Origin: Eubacteriales bacterium
GTDB taxonomy: Bacteria > Bacillota > Clostridia > Tissierellales > GPF-1
Length of the DNA stretch: 64,000 nt
Assembly: GCA_030625815.1 (NCBI GenBank)
Contig: DAOUQF010000005.1
Span: forward strand, 1 to 64,000
Reading direction: 5' to 3'
In this document: one piece after another, positions 32,600 through 41,315 of the stretch
Layout: each line of letters begins with the position of its first letter
Position numbering within the stretch: the stretch's first letter is position 1
The notes under the pieces: generated by a model
Databases searched by the model: none
What the model was told of the DNA's origin: nothing
What the model saw: only the letters and a program-made list of their open reading frames with translations
Position numbers and translations under genes: made by a program

Positions 32600-34108
32600 T
32601 TATACAGCCTGTGGCTGTTGTAAAACGTAAGGATCGTTGAATCGCCGTTGCTCTTTTTCAAGACCACGAATCATCTGCGACTTGATCTCCGCAAACTGTT
32701 CCTTGTTTGCAAGATTCTCCATTTCATACGGATCCAGCTTCAGATTGTACAGTTCGTCCATTTGCCCTTCAAAGCTAACATACTTGTACTCGTCTTTTAC
32801 ATACATGCGGCCGAGAATCCGTTCCGCGTAGCCATGACCGTAGGTTTCGCAGAAAAGCCCATCTCTCAGACTTAGCTTTTCACCTTTCAGCATCGGCAAC
32901 AGGTCTAATCCATGAACAGGGGTAGAAAATTCCAAGCCGGCTGCCGCCAGCATGGTCACCGGCATGTCGATATTGCTTACCAACTCTTTGCATACTTGCT
33001 CTGGCTCAATGATACCAGGCCAACTGATGGCCATGGGAATGCGCATCACTTCCTCGGACATATAAGAACACTTATCGAAATGCCCACCATGGCTAGCAAT
33101 TGCATCGCCATGGTCCGTGGTCCAGATCACAATGGTATTCTCATCCAAGCCCAATTCCTTCAGCTTGTCCAAAACCATTCCGCCTGCCGCATCAATCATG
33201 GTTTGATGCGCGTAAGCACGTGCAAGAATCTGCTGCCAGTCTGACCAATCCAACACACTTGGCAAAATCAACTCATCATTGATGGACAATTGGGCATTCA
33301 CATCCTTTCTATGAACCTCCGGCTTGTCCCTCAGGGTATCAAAATGATTGCCGTACACCTGAATCTCCTCTAGATTATACATGTCGAGGAATTCCTGGGT
33401 TGGGAAAAACGGCTGATGCGGCCCCCAAAAATCCAGTCTCAGATGGAAAGGCTGGTCACTGTCGTTACCAGCCAATTCCTCCAGCTGATCACAAACAAGA
33501 TTCGCCAGGAAGAAAGACTCATGGGTTTCCTTCGGTGTCACCGTTACACCAACTGCATGTTCCCCGCACCATGCCGACTCGCAGGCATACTCCTTGCCCT
33601 GCTCCATATGAGCAAAAAACATATCGTGAGATGGAGGCGAGAAGTTGTAGTCGATGCGATGCCGCGCCTTTTCAAGACCTCGATTTTCAAGATATTCCTT
33701 ATATCTATCGGTAATATAGGGATTCCCATAATGCTCACAACTAAATCCGCCGCAATTGTGGTCGCTTTGCGGTGTGCCTGGACCAGCATGCCACTTACCG
33801 TAGTAATAGTTCTTGTAGCCTTCTCCGTTCAAAATTCGCAAATAACTCTCCTCATCGTAAGGCTTAAAGGAGTCGTTATAAAAATTCTCATGGGCATGGG
33901 CATACAATCCATTCAAGATTGTTCGACGCACCGGTCCGCAAAGCGGCGTCGCGCTATAGGCTTTTTCCATGCGCACCCCATCTCCCGCCAACCTATCAAA
34001 GTTGGGCGTCATGGGACCCGCACCCCCGTCCCAACCATGACGGTAATAGGCCTGATGGTCGTTCATAATATATACAATGTTCGGTTGCTTTTTATTTGTT
34101 TTATTCAT
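32600..34108 (-). CDS. Type I sulfatase 2 (Cys-type), cytoplasmic
   Basis: A 502-residue sulfatase with core TPLCGPVRRTILNG (Cys57, CxPxR), metal motif YIMNDHQ at 13-19, GKWHAG, and the second metal site WTTDHGDAIASHGG. The longest reading frame runs upstream with a TTG and no family similarity; ATG 34108 gives the normal N-terminus (KQPNIVYI). No signal peptide. It is the last gene of the tctC-tctB-tctA operon, 38 bases after tctA, so the TTT importer probably delivers its substrate. Confidence 0.9.
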   Translation of the reverse strand: MNKTNKKQPNIVYIMNDHQAYYRHGWDGGAGPMTPNFDRLAGDGVRMEKAYSATPLCGPVRRTILNGLYAHAHENFYNDSFKPYDEESYLRILNGEGYKNYYYGKWHAGPGTPQSDHNCGGFSCEHYGNPYITDRYKEYLENRGLEKARHRIDYNFSPPSHDMFFAHMEQGKEYACESAWCGEHAVGVTVTPKETHESFFLANLVCDQLEELAGNDSDQPFHLRLDFWGPHQPFFPTQEFLDMYNLEEIQVYGNHFDTLRDKPEVHRKDVNAQLSINDELILPSVLDWSDWQQILARAYAHQTMIDAAGGMVLDKLKELGLDENTIVIWTTDHGDAIASHGGHFDKCSYMSEEVMRIPMAISWPGIIEPEQVCKELVSNIDMPVTMLAAAGLEFSTPVHGLDLLPMLKGEKLSLRDGLFCETYGHGYAERILGRMYVKDEYKYVSFEGQMDELYNLKLDPYEMENLANKEQFAEIKSQMIRGLEKEQRRFNDPYVLQQPQAV

Positions 34109-34146
34109 GCTTCTAATCCCCCAACTTCTGCCATCACTCTTCTTAA

Positions 34147-35655
34147 TCAACTTTTGGCCAACTTCTTTTTTTGATTTTGCCTGATTACACCGAATACAAC
34201 AATGGCTGATAGAAGAATAAACACAATACAAATCGGTCTTGTAAAAAAGATCCTCCAAGATCCATTGGAAATCACCAGTGCTCTTCTCAAATTATCTTCA
34301 GCCACCGATCCTAAAATCAAACCCAGTACAATTGGCATGGTCGGAAAACCAAAACGTGAAAGTAGATAGAACACTATTCCCGCACCTACCAAGACATAAA
34401 TATTGAAAATATTTCTTCCTACAGAATATGTCCCTGCCGCGCAGAGGAAAACCAGCGAGGCAATGATAAACTCTTTCGGGATCTTTGCCACTTTGGCAAA
34501 GTATTTCATCAGCAACCGACCCTCGAAATACATCATCACGTTGATAACAAGAAGGCCAACCATGATCGCATACATTTCAAAAGCATAGTCCCGAAACAGC
34601 AAAGGACCCGGCGCCAGCCCCTGAATAGTCAAAGCGCCCATCAGCGCTGCCGCACCGCCGCTGCCTGGAATACCGACCGTCAACATGGGAATCAAAGCTG
34701 AACCCGTTACTGCATTGTTTGCCGCTTCCGCAGCCGCCACGCCATCCAGGTTTCCTTTTCCATAGCTGTCAGGATCCTTCGACGTCCGTTTTGCTTCGTT
34801 GTAACTCATAAATGCCGCAATCTCAGCTCCAGCCGCTGGTATTGCACCAACCAAGACTCCAATCGCCGAGCCTTTCAAAATAGTTTTTAGGCTTCGACGA
34901 ATTTCTTTTCCTTCTAGTACATCATCCGATTCAATGGCTATAAAATCTTCGCTGTCGATTCCCTGCACCTTTTTGGGATTATATATTTGTTCATAGACCT
35001 CATTAAGCACCTTGCTCATGGCAAAGACACCCATCATAATGCTGATAAAAGAAAATCCATTGTACAGATAGACCGAGTCAAAGGTGAATCGAAAGACTCC
35101 AGAAAGGTTATCTATGCCCACCATGGCCAGCAAGAAACCCAAACTACCCATAAACAAGCCCTTTGCAATGCTATTAGAACTGATTGCTGCAATAATTGTT
35201 AATCCGAACAACGCCATAACAAAATACTCAGGCGGTCCAAACTGCATGGCAAACCTTGCAATCACTGGTGCAAAAATCAGTAAGCTGATTGCGCTGATAA
35301 ATCCACCAATACTTGAAGAAGTTAACGCCATCATCAAAACCTTGTACGCCTTGCCACGTTTGGCTAATGGATGTCCATCCAACAAAGTCGCTGCCGCCTG
35401 GGCTGTGCCCGGTGTTCCGATCAGAATCGCAGTAATCGAACCGCCAAAACCACCACCGCAGTAAATCCCCAACAAAAACACCATTGCTGCGATCGGCGCC
35501 ATGGAAAAGGAAAGTGGCAGACATAGGGTCATTCCCAGCACAGGTGTCAACCCAGGAATCGCACCAAATATCATCCCGAGTAAAATGCCGATTGCCATCA
35601 ACACCAGATGTTCAATTGTCATAACGGCTAAAAAGCCTTCAAAAATATGCTCCAT
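34147..35655 (-). CDS. Tripartite tricarboxylate transporter, large permease TctA
   Basis: A 502-residue membrane protein with about twelve helices. It has the TctA signature GAIPGLTPVLGMTLCLPLSF near the N-terminus, GGSITAILIGTPGTAQAAATLLDG, and the repeat GAIPAAGAEIAAFMSYNEAKRTSK. It forms the channel of a TTT uptake system with the TctB and TctC encoded upstream. Known TTT substrates are mostly carboxylates; here the sulfatase at the end of the operon hints at an organosulfate. AAAGGAGAG precedes the ATG. Confidence 0.94.
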   Translation of the reverse strand: MEHIFEGFLAVMTIEHLVLMAIGILLGMIFGAIPGLTPVLGMTLCLPLSFSMAPIAAMVFLLGIYCGGGFGGSITAILIGTPGTAQAAATLLDGHPLAKRGKAYKVLMMALTSSSIGGFISAISLLIFAPVIARFAMQFGPPEYFVMALFGLTIIAAISSNSIAKGLFMGSLGFLLAMVGIDNLSGVFRFTFDSVYLYNGFSFISIMMGVFAMSKVLNEVYEQIYNPKKVQGIDSEDFIAIESDDVLEGKEIRRSLKTILKGSAIGVLVGAIPAAGAEIAAFMSYNEAKRTSKDPDSYGKGNLDGVAAAEAANNAVTGSALIPMLTVGIPGSGGAAALMGALTIQGLAPGPLLFRDYAFEMYAIMVGLLVINVMMYFEGRLLMKYFAKVAKIPKEFIIASLVFLCAAGTYSVGRNIFNIYVLVGAGIVFYLLSRFGFPTMPIVLGLILGSVAEDNLRRALVISNGSWRIFFTRPICIVFILLSAIVVFGVIRQNQKKKLAKS

Positions 35656-35693
35656 CTACAACTCTCCTTTGTTGCCAGTTGCTCTTGTATCTA

Positions 35694-36143
35694 TCATGGA
35701 AGCGGCACCCCCAGAGCGAGTGTAAATAAAAAGTACACAATCACAATAAACACCGCCATAGCCAGATAAACATTCCGCTTCGTTCGATAAACCATTAAGG
35801 TTACAGCGCTGATGAAAAATGTTGCGGCCATATATCCCAATTTTTCAATCAGAAATACATACAAGATCAACGCCACTACATACAGCAGAATTTTCCCCTC
35901 TTTTCTCAAGTCAAACTCCAGCACTTCATCCTTCTTGGTCACAATGGATTTCACTGCAATATATATGGATATCACAAACATAAATCCTACGACCAGTCTT
36001 GGAAACATCTGCGCATCACTGTTGGACTCACTTACGACGATATGATAAGGAATCATCATCCACAAAATCACTGTGATGATGCTTAGCGTAATACCACTCG
36101 TCAAATCTCTTCGCATTCTTACTTTCATGACACCAAACCCCAT
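35694..36143 (-). CDS. Tripartite tricarboxylate transporter, small permease TctB
   Basis: A 149-residue protein with four hydrophobic helices (about 18-36, 48-64, 84-105, 112-145), the normal shape of TctB. It lies between the receptor and the large permease genes. The start is uncertain: an internal ATG at 36128 (MKVRMRRD) is possible and neither has a strong ribosome site. Confidence 0.87.
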   Translation of the reverse strand: MGFGVMKVRMRRDLTSGITLSIITVILWMMIPYHIVVSESNSDAQMFPRLVVGFMFVISIYIAVKSIVTKKDEVLEFDLRKEGKILLYVVALILYVFLIEKLGYMAATFFISAVTLMVYRTKRNVYLAMAVFIVIVYFLFTLALGVPLP

Positions 36144-36164
36144 TTACTCATTCATTAATTATCC

Positions 36165-37166
36165 TTATTCCGCCAACAACTGATCAGATACAAGATCCAT
36201 ATTATCCAAGAATACATTGATTCCATCGCGATCCATCACTTTGTACTCCAGATCCGATGCTTTTTCCATCTCTGCCAGATAGTCCTCATTTTGTGTTACT
36301 TTCAACAAAGCATCATGAAGCAGATCTACAATGACATCCTCAGTACCGCTTCTCGTGACAAACATGGTCAGCATGTCATTGGACATCTCATATCCATATT
36401 TATACACACTATCTAACTTTCCATAAGGACCGTTATAGTCTTCCGCCGATAGAATCGCCAAAGGTACAATGGATCCCTCTTGAACAAATTGATCTGCCAC
36501 ACTCAAACCAGTCGCAATAATTTGCGTATCGTTAGCCAGTAGATTCACAATACCCTGATTGCCATGCTCATAAGTCAGTGTTTCATTGTCTGCTCCCATC
36601 GCAGTATAGATCTTCACTTGCGATCCATGCAATGGTTTGCCAACGCCAGGGCTCCCAAAGACAATGCGATTATCTTTCGCATACGCTTCAAGATCCGCCA
36701 TCGTTTCTATGCCTGTATTTTCCGGACTTATGTACAAGCCAAACTGAATAATTTGCATACTGATAATCGGCTCAAAGTCATTCCTTGCATATGCTGTTTT
36801 CTGTGATTTTGGAATATACGACATTAATGAACTGTTTGTATAAAGAAGTGTATTAGAATTGGCTTCTTCTGTTAAATATTCCGTTGAGGCTACAACTCCG
36901 CCAGCCCCAGGTTTATTATCAATAACCACATCAGTACCTAATTCCTCAGTCAAATACTTAGCTGTAACTCTAACAAAGATGTCTGCGCCTCCACCGGCAG
37001 CATATGGTACGATAATATGTACAGGTTCACTTAAAAACTCTTCAACCAGTTTTTCTCCTCCACCCGCAACAGGCTGTGTCGCTTCCGTTGCAGACGTTCC
37101 ATTCGAACATCCTGCCAATAATGCAACAAGAATCATAACAATCAAAGTGATACTAACCTTTTTCAT
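36165..37166 (-). CDS. Tripartite tricarboxylate transporter receptor TctC (lipoprotein)
   Basis: A 333-residue Bug-family receptor. Lipoprotein signal LVALLAGCSNG with lipid Cys20; PVHIIVPYAAGGGADIFVRV and IDNKPGAGGVVASTEYL are Bug ligand-loop motifs. ATG follows GGAGGGG. First gene of the tctCBA-sulfatase operon. Its promoter combines a Crp-like dyad with TTGAAA-16-TATAAT, and a cre-like palindrome lies in the leader. Ligand unknown. Confidence 0.94.
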   Translation of the reverse strand: MKKVSITLIVMILVALLAGCSNGTSATEATQPVAGGGEKLVEEFLSEPVHIIVPYAAGGGADIFVRVTAKYLTEELGTDVVIDNKPGAGGVVASTEYLTEEANSNTLLYTNSSLMSYIPKSQKTAYARNDFEPIISMQIIQFGLYISPENTGIETMADLEAYAKDNRIVFGSPGVGKPLHGSQVKIYTAMGADNETLTYEHGNQGIVNLLANDTQIIATGLSVADQFVQEGSIVPLAILSAEDYNGPYGKLDSVYKYGYEMSNDMLTMFVTRSGTEDVIVDLLHDALLKVTQNEDYLAEMEKASDLEYKVMDRDGINVFLDNMDLVSDQLLAE

Positions 37167-37237
37167 AATTCCCCTCCAATAGTTAATATTGACCATTCCC
37201 TTTTTTGTTTCCCCGCTCTCCGGAAAGCACACCTGCC

Positions 37238-37254
37238 ATGAAAACGTTTTTCAT
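37238..37254. promoter_or_regulatory. cre/LacI-type palindrome in the tctC leader
   Basis: ATGAAAACGTTTTTCAT resembles a CcpA or LacI-family operator. It lies about 22-38 bases downstream of the predicted start, a road-block position. Confidence 0.5.
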
Positions 37255-37282
37255 AGCAGCAGAAACTCCTTTGGTTGTCCTT

Positions 37283-37328
37283 ATTATATGTGCCTTATCC
37301 TATCTTTCAATACGCCACATGGCATATT
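37283..37328 (-). promoter_or_regulatory. Crp-type promoter of the tctCBA-sulfatase 2 operon
   Basis: Dyad ATGCCATGTGGCGTAT abuts TTGAAA (-35); 16-base spacer; TATAAT (-10, 37283-37288). Confidence 0.75.
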
Positions 37329-37440
37329 CGATGAAAAAGTTTTCCTCTGGCTCTATCATACATAATTTCAACTCCTCAGTAATTGTCAGTCATAACTTCC
37401 TAGTTATTGATAAATCATACTCAGGAACGACTCATGCAAC

Positions 37441-37480
37441 CAAAGAAGCTGACGCACAATATCGCGTCAGCTTCTTTGAT
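37441..37480 (-). terminator. Terminator of the bmp-sulfatase 3 operon
   Basis: 15-base perfect stem CAAAGAAGCTGACGC / GCGTCAGCTTCTTTG with an 8-base loop. The T content is within the stem's end. Confidence 0.7.
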
Positions 37481-37542
37481 TTATCTTATAAAGATGGGTG
37501 ATGACCAAGCCATATGGCCATTCTTCTGAAAAACACAGACTC

Positions 37543-37743
37543 TTATTTGGCTTTCGGCTTGGAAGTCGCCTTCCAGTTCTTTCTCCAGTTCCATCTTGTA
37601 TCCCGCCTCCGGAATTCCTCCACTTCTTCCCGCAATTCATACAAATGAGTTTGCACAAGAATCTCTGTCACTGTCAATGTATAGGCCTTGCCCTCAACTG
37701 TAAATTTGATCTCCGCATCCAGTCCTACTTCCACTATTCCCAC
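37543..37743 (-). CDS. Small hypothetical protein after sulfatase 3
   Basis: A 66-residue frame whose GTG start shares one base with the sulfatase stop (TAGTG), implying translational re-initiation. The sequence looks like protein: DAEIKFTVEGKAYTLTVTEIL suggests a beta-hairpin, followed by a charged helix ELREEVEEFRRRD and a Lys/Arg tail. The operon terminator lies shortly after it. No family recognised. Confidence 0.5.
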   Translation of the reverse strand: MGIVEVGLDAEIKFTVEGKAYTLTVTEILVQTHLYELREEVEEFRRRDTRWNWRKNWKATSKPKAK

Positions 37744-39338
37744 TAATCTTTTAAAAGCGTTTTCACTTGCTCAGCGGAGAATCCCCCGAATCGCCTAAAA
37801 GTTTCCAAGTCAAGATCCGCAAGATCTACGACTGACTCATTTCGAATCGCCAAACGAATCTCGTCTTCCATGGCGCCTAAAACTGCTTTTTTCTCTTGCG
37901 TCAGAGAGTCAACATGCTTCGGAAAGTTCGTTTCCCGATACGGCACCGCCAAGTACGGCTCCATCACAACGAAATCATCATTTACTACATAGCCTTCCAA
38001 ACCATAGGCTTTCTCGTAACGAACTATCTTTTTGCGCAACCGCATTCTGGCTGCCTCTTGCGTGGCTGTTGGTTTTTCATGCAAAAGATTCACCGTTTCC
38101 TTCGGATCGACAATCATATCAAAGAGCTCTTCTCGACCGCCACCATAATAGTAATTGTATTTATATCGCTGATCGCGCAAGCTAACCCAGCGCTTATTTC
38201 CCTTGTTGTGCTCGACATACTGGTACTTTCGGTTTTTGAATCCATCTTGCACAAAGATGCTCTCCCCCGGTAACTTGTGGTTCGCCGGATAATCCACGCC
38301 GGCCACATCCAAGAACGTCGGCAACAGGTCATTCAAGTCAACAAACCGATCATCAACCGATCCCGGTTCCACCAGTTTTGGATACCGAACGAGAAATGGG
38401 ATTTTACTGGATCCGTCATATGGCAAAAACTTCTGATACGTCTCGAAGTCTCCCAACATCTCCCCATGATCTGAAGTGAAAATAATCAGCGTATCATCCA
38501 ACCGACCCGAGTCCTCCAGATGCGCAAGGATTCGACCGATCTGATCATCCACAAAGGAAATCGCCGAATAATACAATCGCTTGGCTCGGTCCGCCACTTC
38601 TTTCGTCGGGTAATCGGCAATATGCTTGTTTTCTTCCGCCAAAGAGGATAGCGGTGTTTTTGAAACCAGTCCCGCAGGGATCTGCACCTCGTCATAGACA
38701 TGCGCCCACTCCTCGGGTACATCAAAGGGCGGGTGTGGCTCGATAAAGCTGGACCAGATCAAGAACGGGCGGTCTCCCGTATATCCTTCCATGGCTTCAA
38801 TGGTTCGATCGGCAACCCACGTGGTACCGTGATGCTCGATTGGCAGCATGGATTGTTGCGGCAACATGTAGAGCAGATGGCGCACACCGTGAAAGCTCCT
38901 CAGGTGTCCAAAACCTTGGTTGTGCAGGTACAACGCGTAATCATCGTCCTCCAAATTATCAGGAATCTCTTCCATGGTCAGCATGCGATCAAATCCGTTG
39001 TGTCTTCTGCAAGGCTGAAAGTGCATCTTGCCAATTGCCGTCGATCCATATCCTGCATTGGTTAATAACTCCGGAAAGGTTGGCAAGTCAGAAGGCATCT
39101 GAATCGAGTTGTCAAAATAATTATCATCAAATCCATGATGTTTGGCAGACAAACCGGAAACGATATTATGCCTCGCTGGAATGCAAACCGGATTCGGTGA
39201 ATAGGCGTTTCGAAACAAACACCCCTCCCCGACCAAACGATCTAAATTCGGTGTTTTCATATGAGAATGTCCCGCAGCGCAGATTGTATCAAAGCGCTGC
39301 TGATCCGTTGTAATCAATAAAATATTCGGTCTATCCAT
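37743..39338 (-). CDS. Type I sulfatase 3 (Cys-type), cytoplasmic
   Basis: A 531-residue sulfatase. Core NPVCIPARHNIVSG (Cys52, CxPxR), metal motif LITTDQQRFD (about 8-17), GKMHFQP, and IFTSDHGEMLGD for the second metal site; EPHPPFDVPEEW is typical of arylsulfatase-A-like and choline-sulfatase-like groups. No signal peptide. Its ATG lies inside the last 8 bases of the upstream permease gene, so it is coupled to the BMP-type ABC importer, which probably brings in its substrate. Confidence 0.9.
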   Translation of the reverse strand: MDRPNILLITTDQQRFDTICAAGHSHMKTPNLDRLVGEGCLFRNAYSPNPVCIPARHNIVSGLSAKHHGFDDNYFDNSIQMPSDLPTFPELLTNAGYGSTAIGKMHFQPCRRHNGFDRMLTMEEIPDNLEDDDYALYLHNQGFGHLRSFHGVRHLLYMLPQQSMLPIEHHGTTWVADRTIEAMEGYTGDRPFLIWSSFIEPHPPFDVPEEWAHVYDEVQIPAGLVSKTPLSSLAEENKHIADYPTKEVADRAKRLYYSAISFVDDQIGRILAHLEDSGRLDDTLIIFTSDHGEMLGDFETYQKFLPYDGSSKIPFLVRYPKLVEPGSVDDRFVDLNDLLPTFLDVAGVDYPANHKLPGESIFVQDGFKNRKYQYVEHNKGNKRWVSLRDQRYKYNYYYGGGREELFDMIVDPKETVNLLHEKPTATQEAARMRLRKKIVRYEKAYGLEGYVVNDDFVVMEPYLAVPYRETNFPKHVDSLTQEKKAVLGAMEDEIRLAIRNESVVDLADLDLETFRRFGGFSAEQVKTLLKD

Positions 39339-40242
39339 GGTTGATCCCTCGCTTCATTTTTCGTTCTTTGACCATCGCCATTACAACCAAGGTCAAAACT
39401 GTAACCACATAGGGCAACATTTGAATCAGTTGCGGCGGAAAGCCATATAATTGCGCCCGCATCGTCACTGCATCCGAAAAACTGAATAAGGCTGTTCCCC
39501 AAAAGGTGCCGATTGGTGCCGCGTTCCCAAAATTTGATGCCGCCATGGCTACAAAGCCTCGGCCATTGGTCATATTGTCAGTAAACATCGTTAACTGGCC
39601 CAGCGATAAATACGCACCGCCCAAACCACAGAGCATGCCACTCACTGTTAACACCCAACATTTCAGGCGATAGACGCCCACCCCTGCTGTTTCAACCGCC
39701 ATGGGATTGGGCCCTGTCGCTCGAATGCGCAAACCAATCTTCGTGCGGTACAAAACCACGTGGGTAACAACCACTAAAAACAAAGCCAAATATACAAAAA
39801 CAGATAGATTTGAAAAGGCGGATAAAATCGGAATCTCATCCAGAAACGCCAATCGCAATTTCGGAAGTCCAACAATTTCCGGTGAAGAGAACGCGCCTCT
39901 CACACCAAAGAGAAGGTTCATAAAGTATTTCGTAATACCAAGGGCAAACATATTGATTGCAACCGAAATAACAATGTTATCCGCCTTAAATTTCAAGTGA
40001 AACACAGCAAAAGTAAAACCCATCAAACCGCAGAAGATCACAGTCACAAGCACCGCAATCATGGCTGAACCCGTATAATAGCTAACCGCAACAGCCACAA
40101 AGGCGCCAATCAGCATAAAGCCTTCAAGACCCAAGTTCACCAATTTAATTCGCTGGGTAATCAATCCGCCCAAACTCGCAAAAAGTATCGCAGGTAGCAG
40201 TCGCAGTGTTGTTTCCAATACCATTGTCATCATATCCATCAA
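39331..40242 (-). CDS. BMP-type ABC transporter permease 2
   Basis: A 303-residue permease with eight to ten helices, of the group that serves nucleoside or sugar BMP importers. KLVNLGLEGFMLIGAFVAVAVSYYTGS and RATGPNPMAVETAGVGVYR are family motifs. It overlaps the first permease gene by 4 bases and the sulfatase gene by 8. Confidence 0.92.
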   Translation of the reverse strand: MMDMMTMVLETTLRLLPAILFASLGGLITQRIKLVNLGLEGFMLIGAFVAVAVSYYTGSAMIAVLVTVIFCGLMGFTFAVFHLKFKADNIVISVAINMFALGITKYFMNLLFGVRGAFSSPEIVGLPKLRLAFLDEIPILSAFSNLSVFVYLALFLVVVTHVVLYRTKIGLRIRATGPNPMAVETAGVGVYRLKCWVLTVSGMLCGLGGAYLSLGQLTMFTDNMTNGRGFVAMAASNFGNAAPIGTFWGTALFSFSDAVTMRAQLYGFPPQLIQMLPYVVTVLTLVVMAMVKERKMKRGINHG

Positions 40243-41315
40243 GCGACTTCCTCCTTAGATTGAGAAGGCTTCTTCTCCTGCTTTTTTATTCCTTTTCTTT
40301 TCTTCCACGCAAAATCAGCGGCAATAAAGATAATCATAATTGCTTGAATAGCCGTTACAAGATCCCGCGAAATATTCGTAAAGATCTCCATCTGAATGGC
40401 ACCGTTATTCAAAGCCCCAAAGAAAATTGCCGTGATAATACACGCCAACGGATTGGTTCTCGCCAACAGCGCAACGGTAATTCCCATATAACCAAATCCC
40501 GGAGAAAAGCTGCTGATATATCGATGGCTGACACCCAACACCTGTTCCGCTCCTGCCAACCCCGCTATCGCACCGCTGATCATTACGACAACCAATGTCT
40601 TCTTTACTGCGTCAACACCCATGTACTCTGTAAAGCCCACATTGATTCCCGCGGCGCGGCTTTCATAGCCAAATTGCGTTTTGAACAACAATATGTAGAG
40701 AAAAATTGCCAACAAAATCGCAATGACGAAACCAAAATTCAGGTCGATCATCTCCCCCGCCAGTTTCGGTAAAAATACCTTTTCACTCACCTTGTAGGTT
40801 GCTCCAAAGGATAATTCTCCCTTGAAAGGATATGTCGCCAAGTAATCAGAGAACAATTGCGCGATATTGTTAAACATAATATAGGTAATAAAAACGCCAA
40901 TGTTGTATCTGATTTTCAAAATTGCCGGTAGAATGGACCAAAGCATGCCCGCCAGCATCGCTGCTCCAATACATAGAATAATATGTAAGATCCCTGGCAT
41001 TTCAGGCGCATACACCCCCACCAAAGCTGCTGCGATCGCACCAAAATACAATTGCCCTTCAAGACCAATATTAAAGACGCCAGCACGAAAGGCATATGCC
41101 GCACCCAAACCGGTGAATAATAGCGGCGTTGCATAAGCCAAACTGGTTGTAATTCCCTGCCAGGAACCAAAGGCTCCTTTGAAAAGGATCGAATAGGCTT
41201 CTATAGGAGAAGTGCCCGTTGGAATAATCAAAATTGCACCGATTAACAAGGAAACAAAGATCGCAAACAAAGGTTTTCCAATACTATTAATTGCGGTTTC
41301 AACTCTACGATTCAT
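40239..41315 (-). CDS. BMP-type ABC transporter permease 1
   Basis: A 358-residue permease with an N-terminal helix, LLFTGLGAAYAFRAGVFNIGLEGQLYFGAIAAALVG and ESRAAGINVGFTEYMGVDAVK. It pairs with permease 2 to form the channel. Start MNRRVE was chosen for GGAG 7 bases upstream; an ATG two codons earlier is also possible. Overlaps the ATPase gene by 11 bases. Confidence 0.9.
   Translation of the reverse strand: MNRRVETAINSIGKPLFAIFVSLLIGAILIIPTGTSPIEAYSILFKGAFGSWQGITTSLAYATPLLFTGLGAAYAFRAGVFNIGLEGQLYFGAIAAALVGVYAPEMPGILHIILCIGAAMLAGMLWSILPAILKIRYNIGVFITYIMFNNIAQLFSDYLATYPFKGELSFGATYKVSEKVFLPKLAGEMIDLNFGFVIAILLAIFLYILLFKTQFGYESRAAGINVGFTEYMGVDAVKKTLVVVMISGAIAGLAGAEQVLGVSHRYISSFSPGFGYMGITVALLARTNPLACIITAIFFGALNNGAIQMEIFTNISRDLVTAIQAIMIIFIAADFAWKKRKGIKKQEKKPSQSKEEVA

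Larger units (their letters stand above)
37167..37542. other. Gene-free regulatory gap
   Basis: 376 bases containing the tctC leader and promoter, a cre-like site, the sulfatase 3 operon terminator, and otherwise nothing I can identify. Confidence 0.6.

Noticed and set aside
33416-34174. 252-residue plus-strand frame
   Set aside because: Antisense to sulfatase 2; hydrophobic stretches come from codon complement.
34109-34258. TTG-started 50-residue N-terminal extension of sulfatase 2
   Set aside because: Runs into the end of tctA, has no sulfatase similarity, and the normal family N-terminus begins at 34108.
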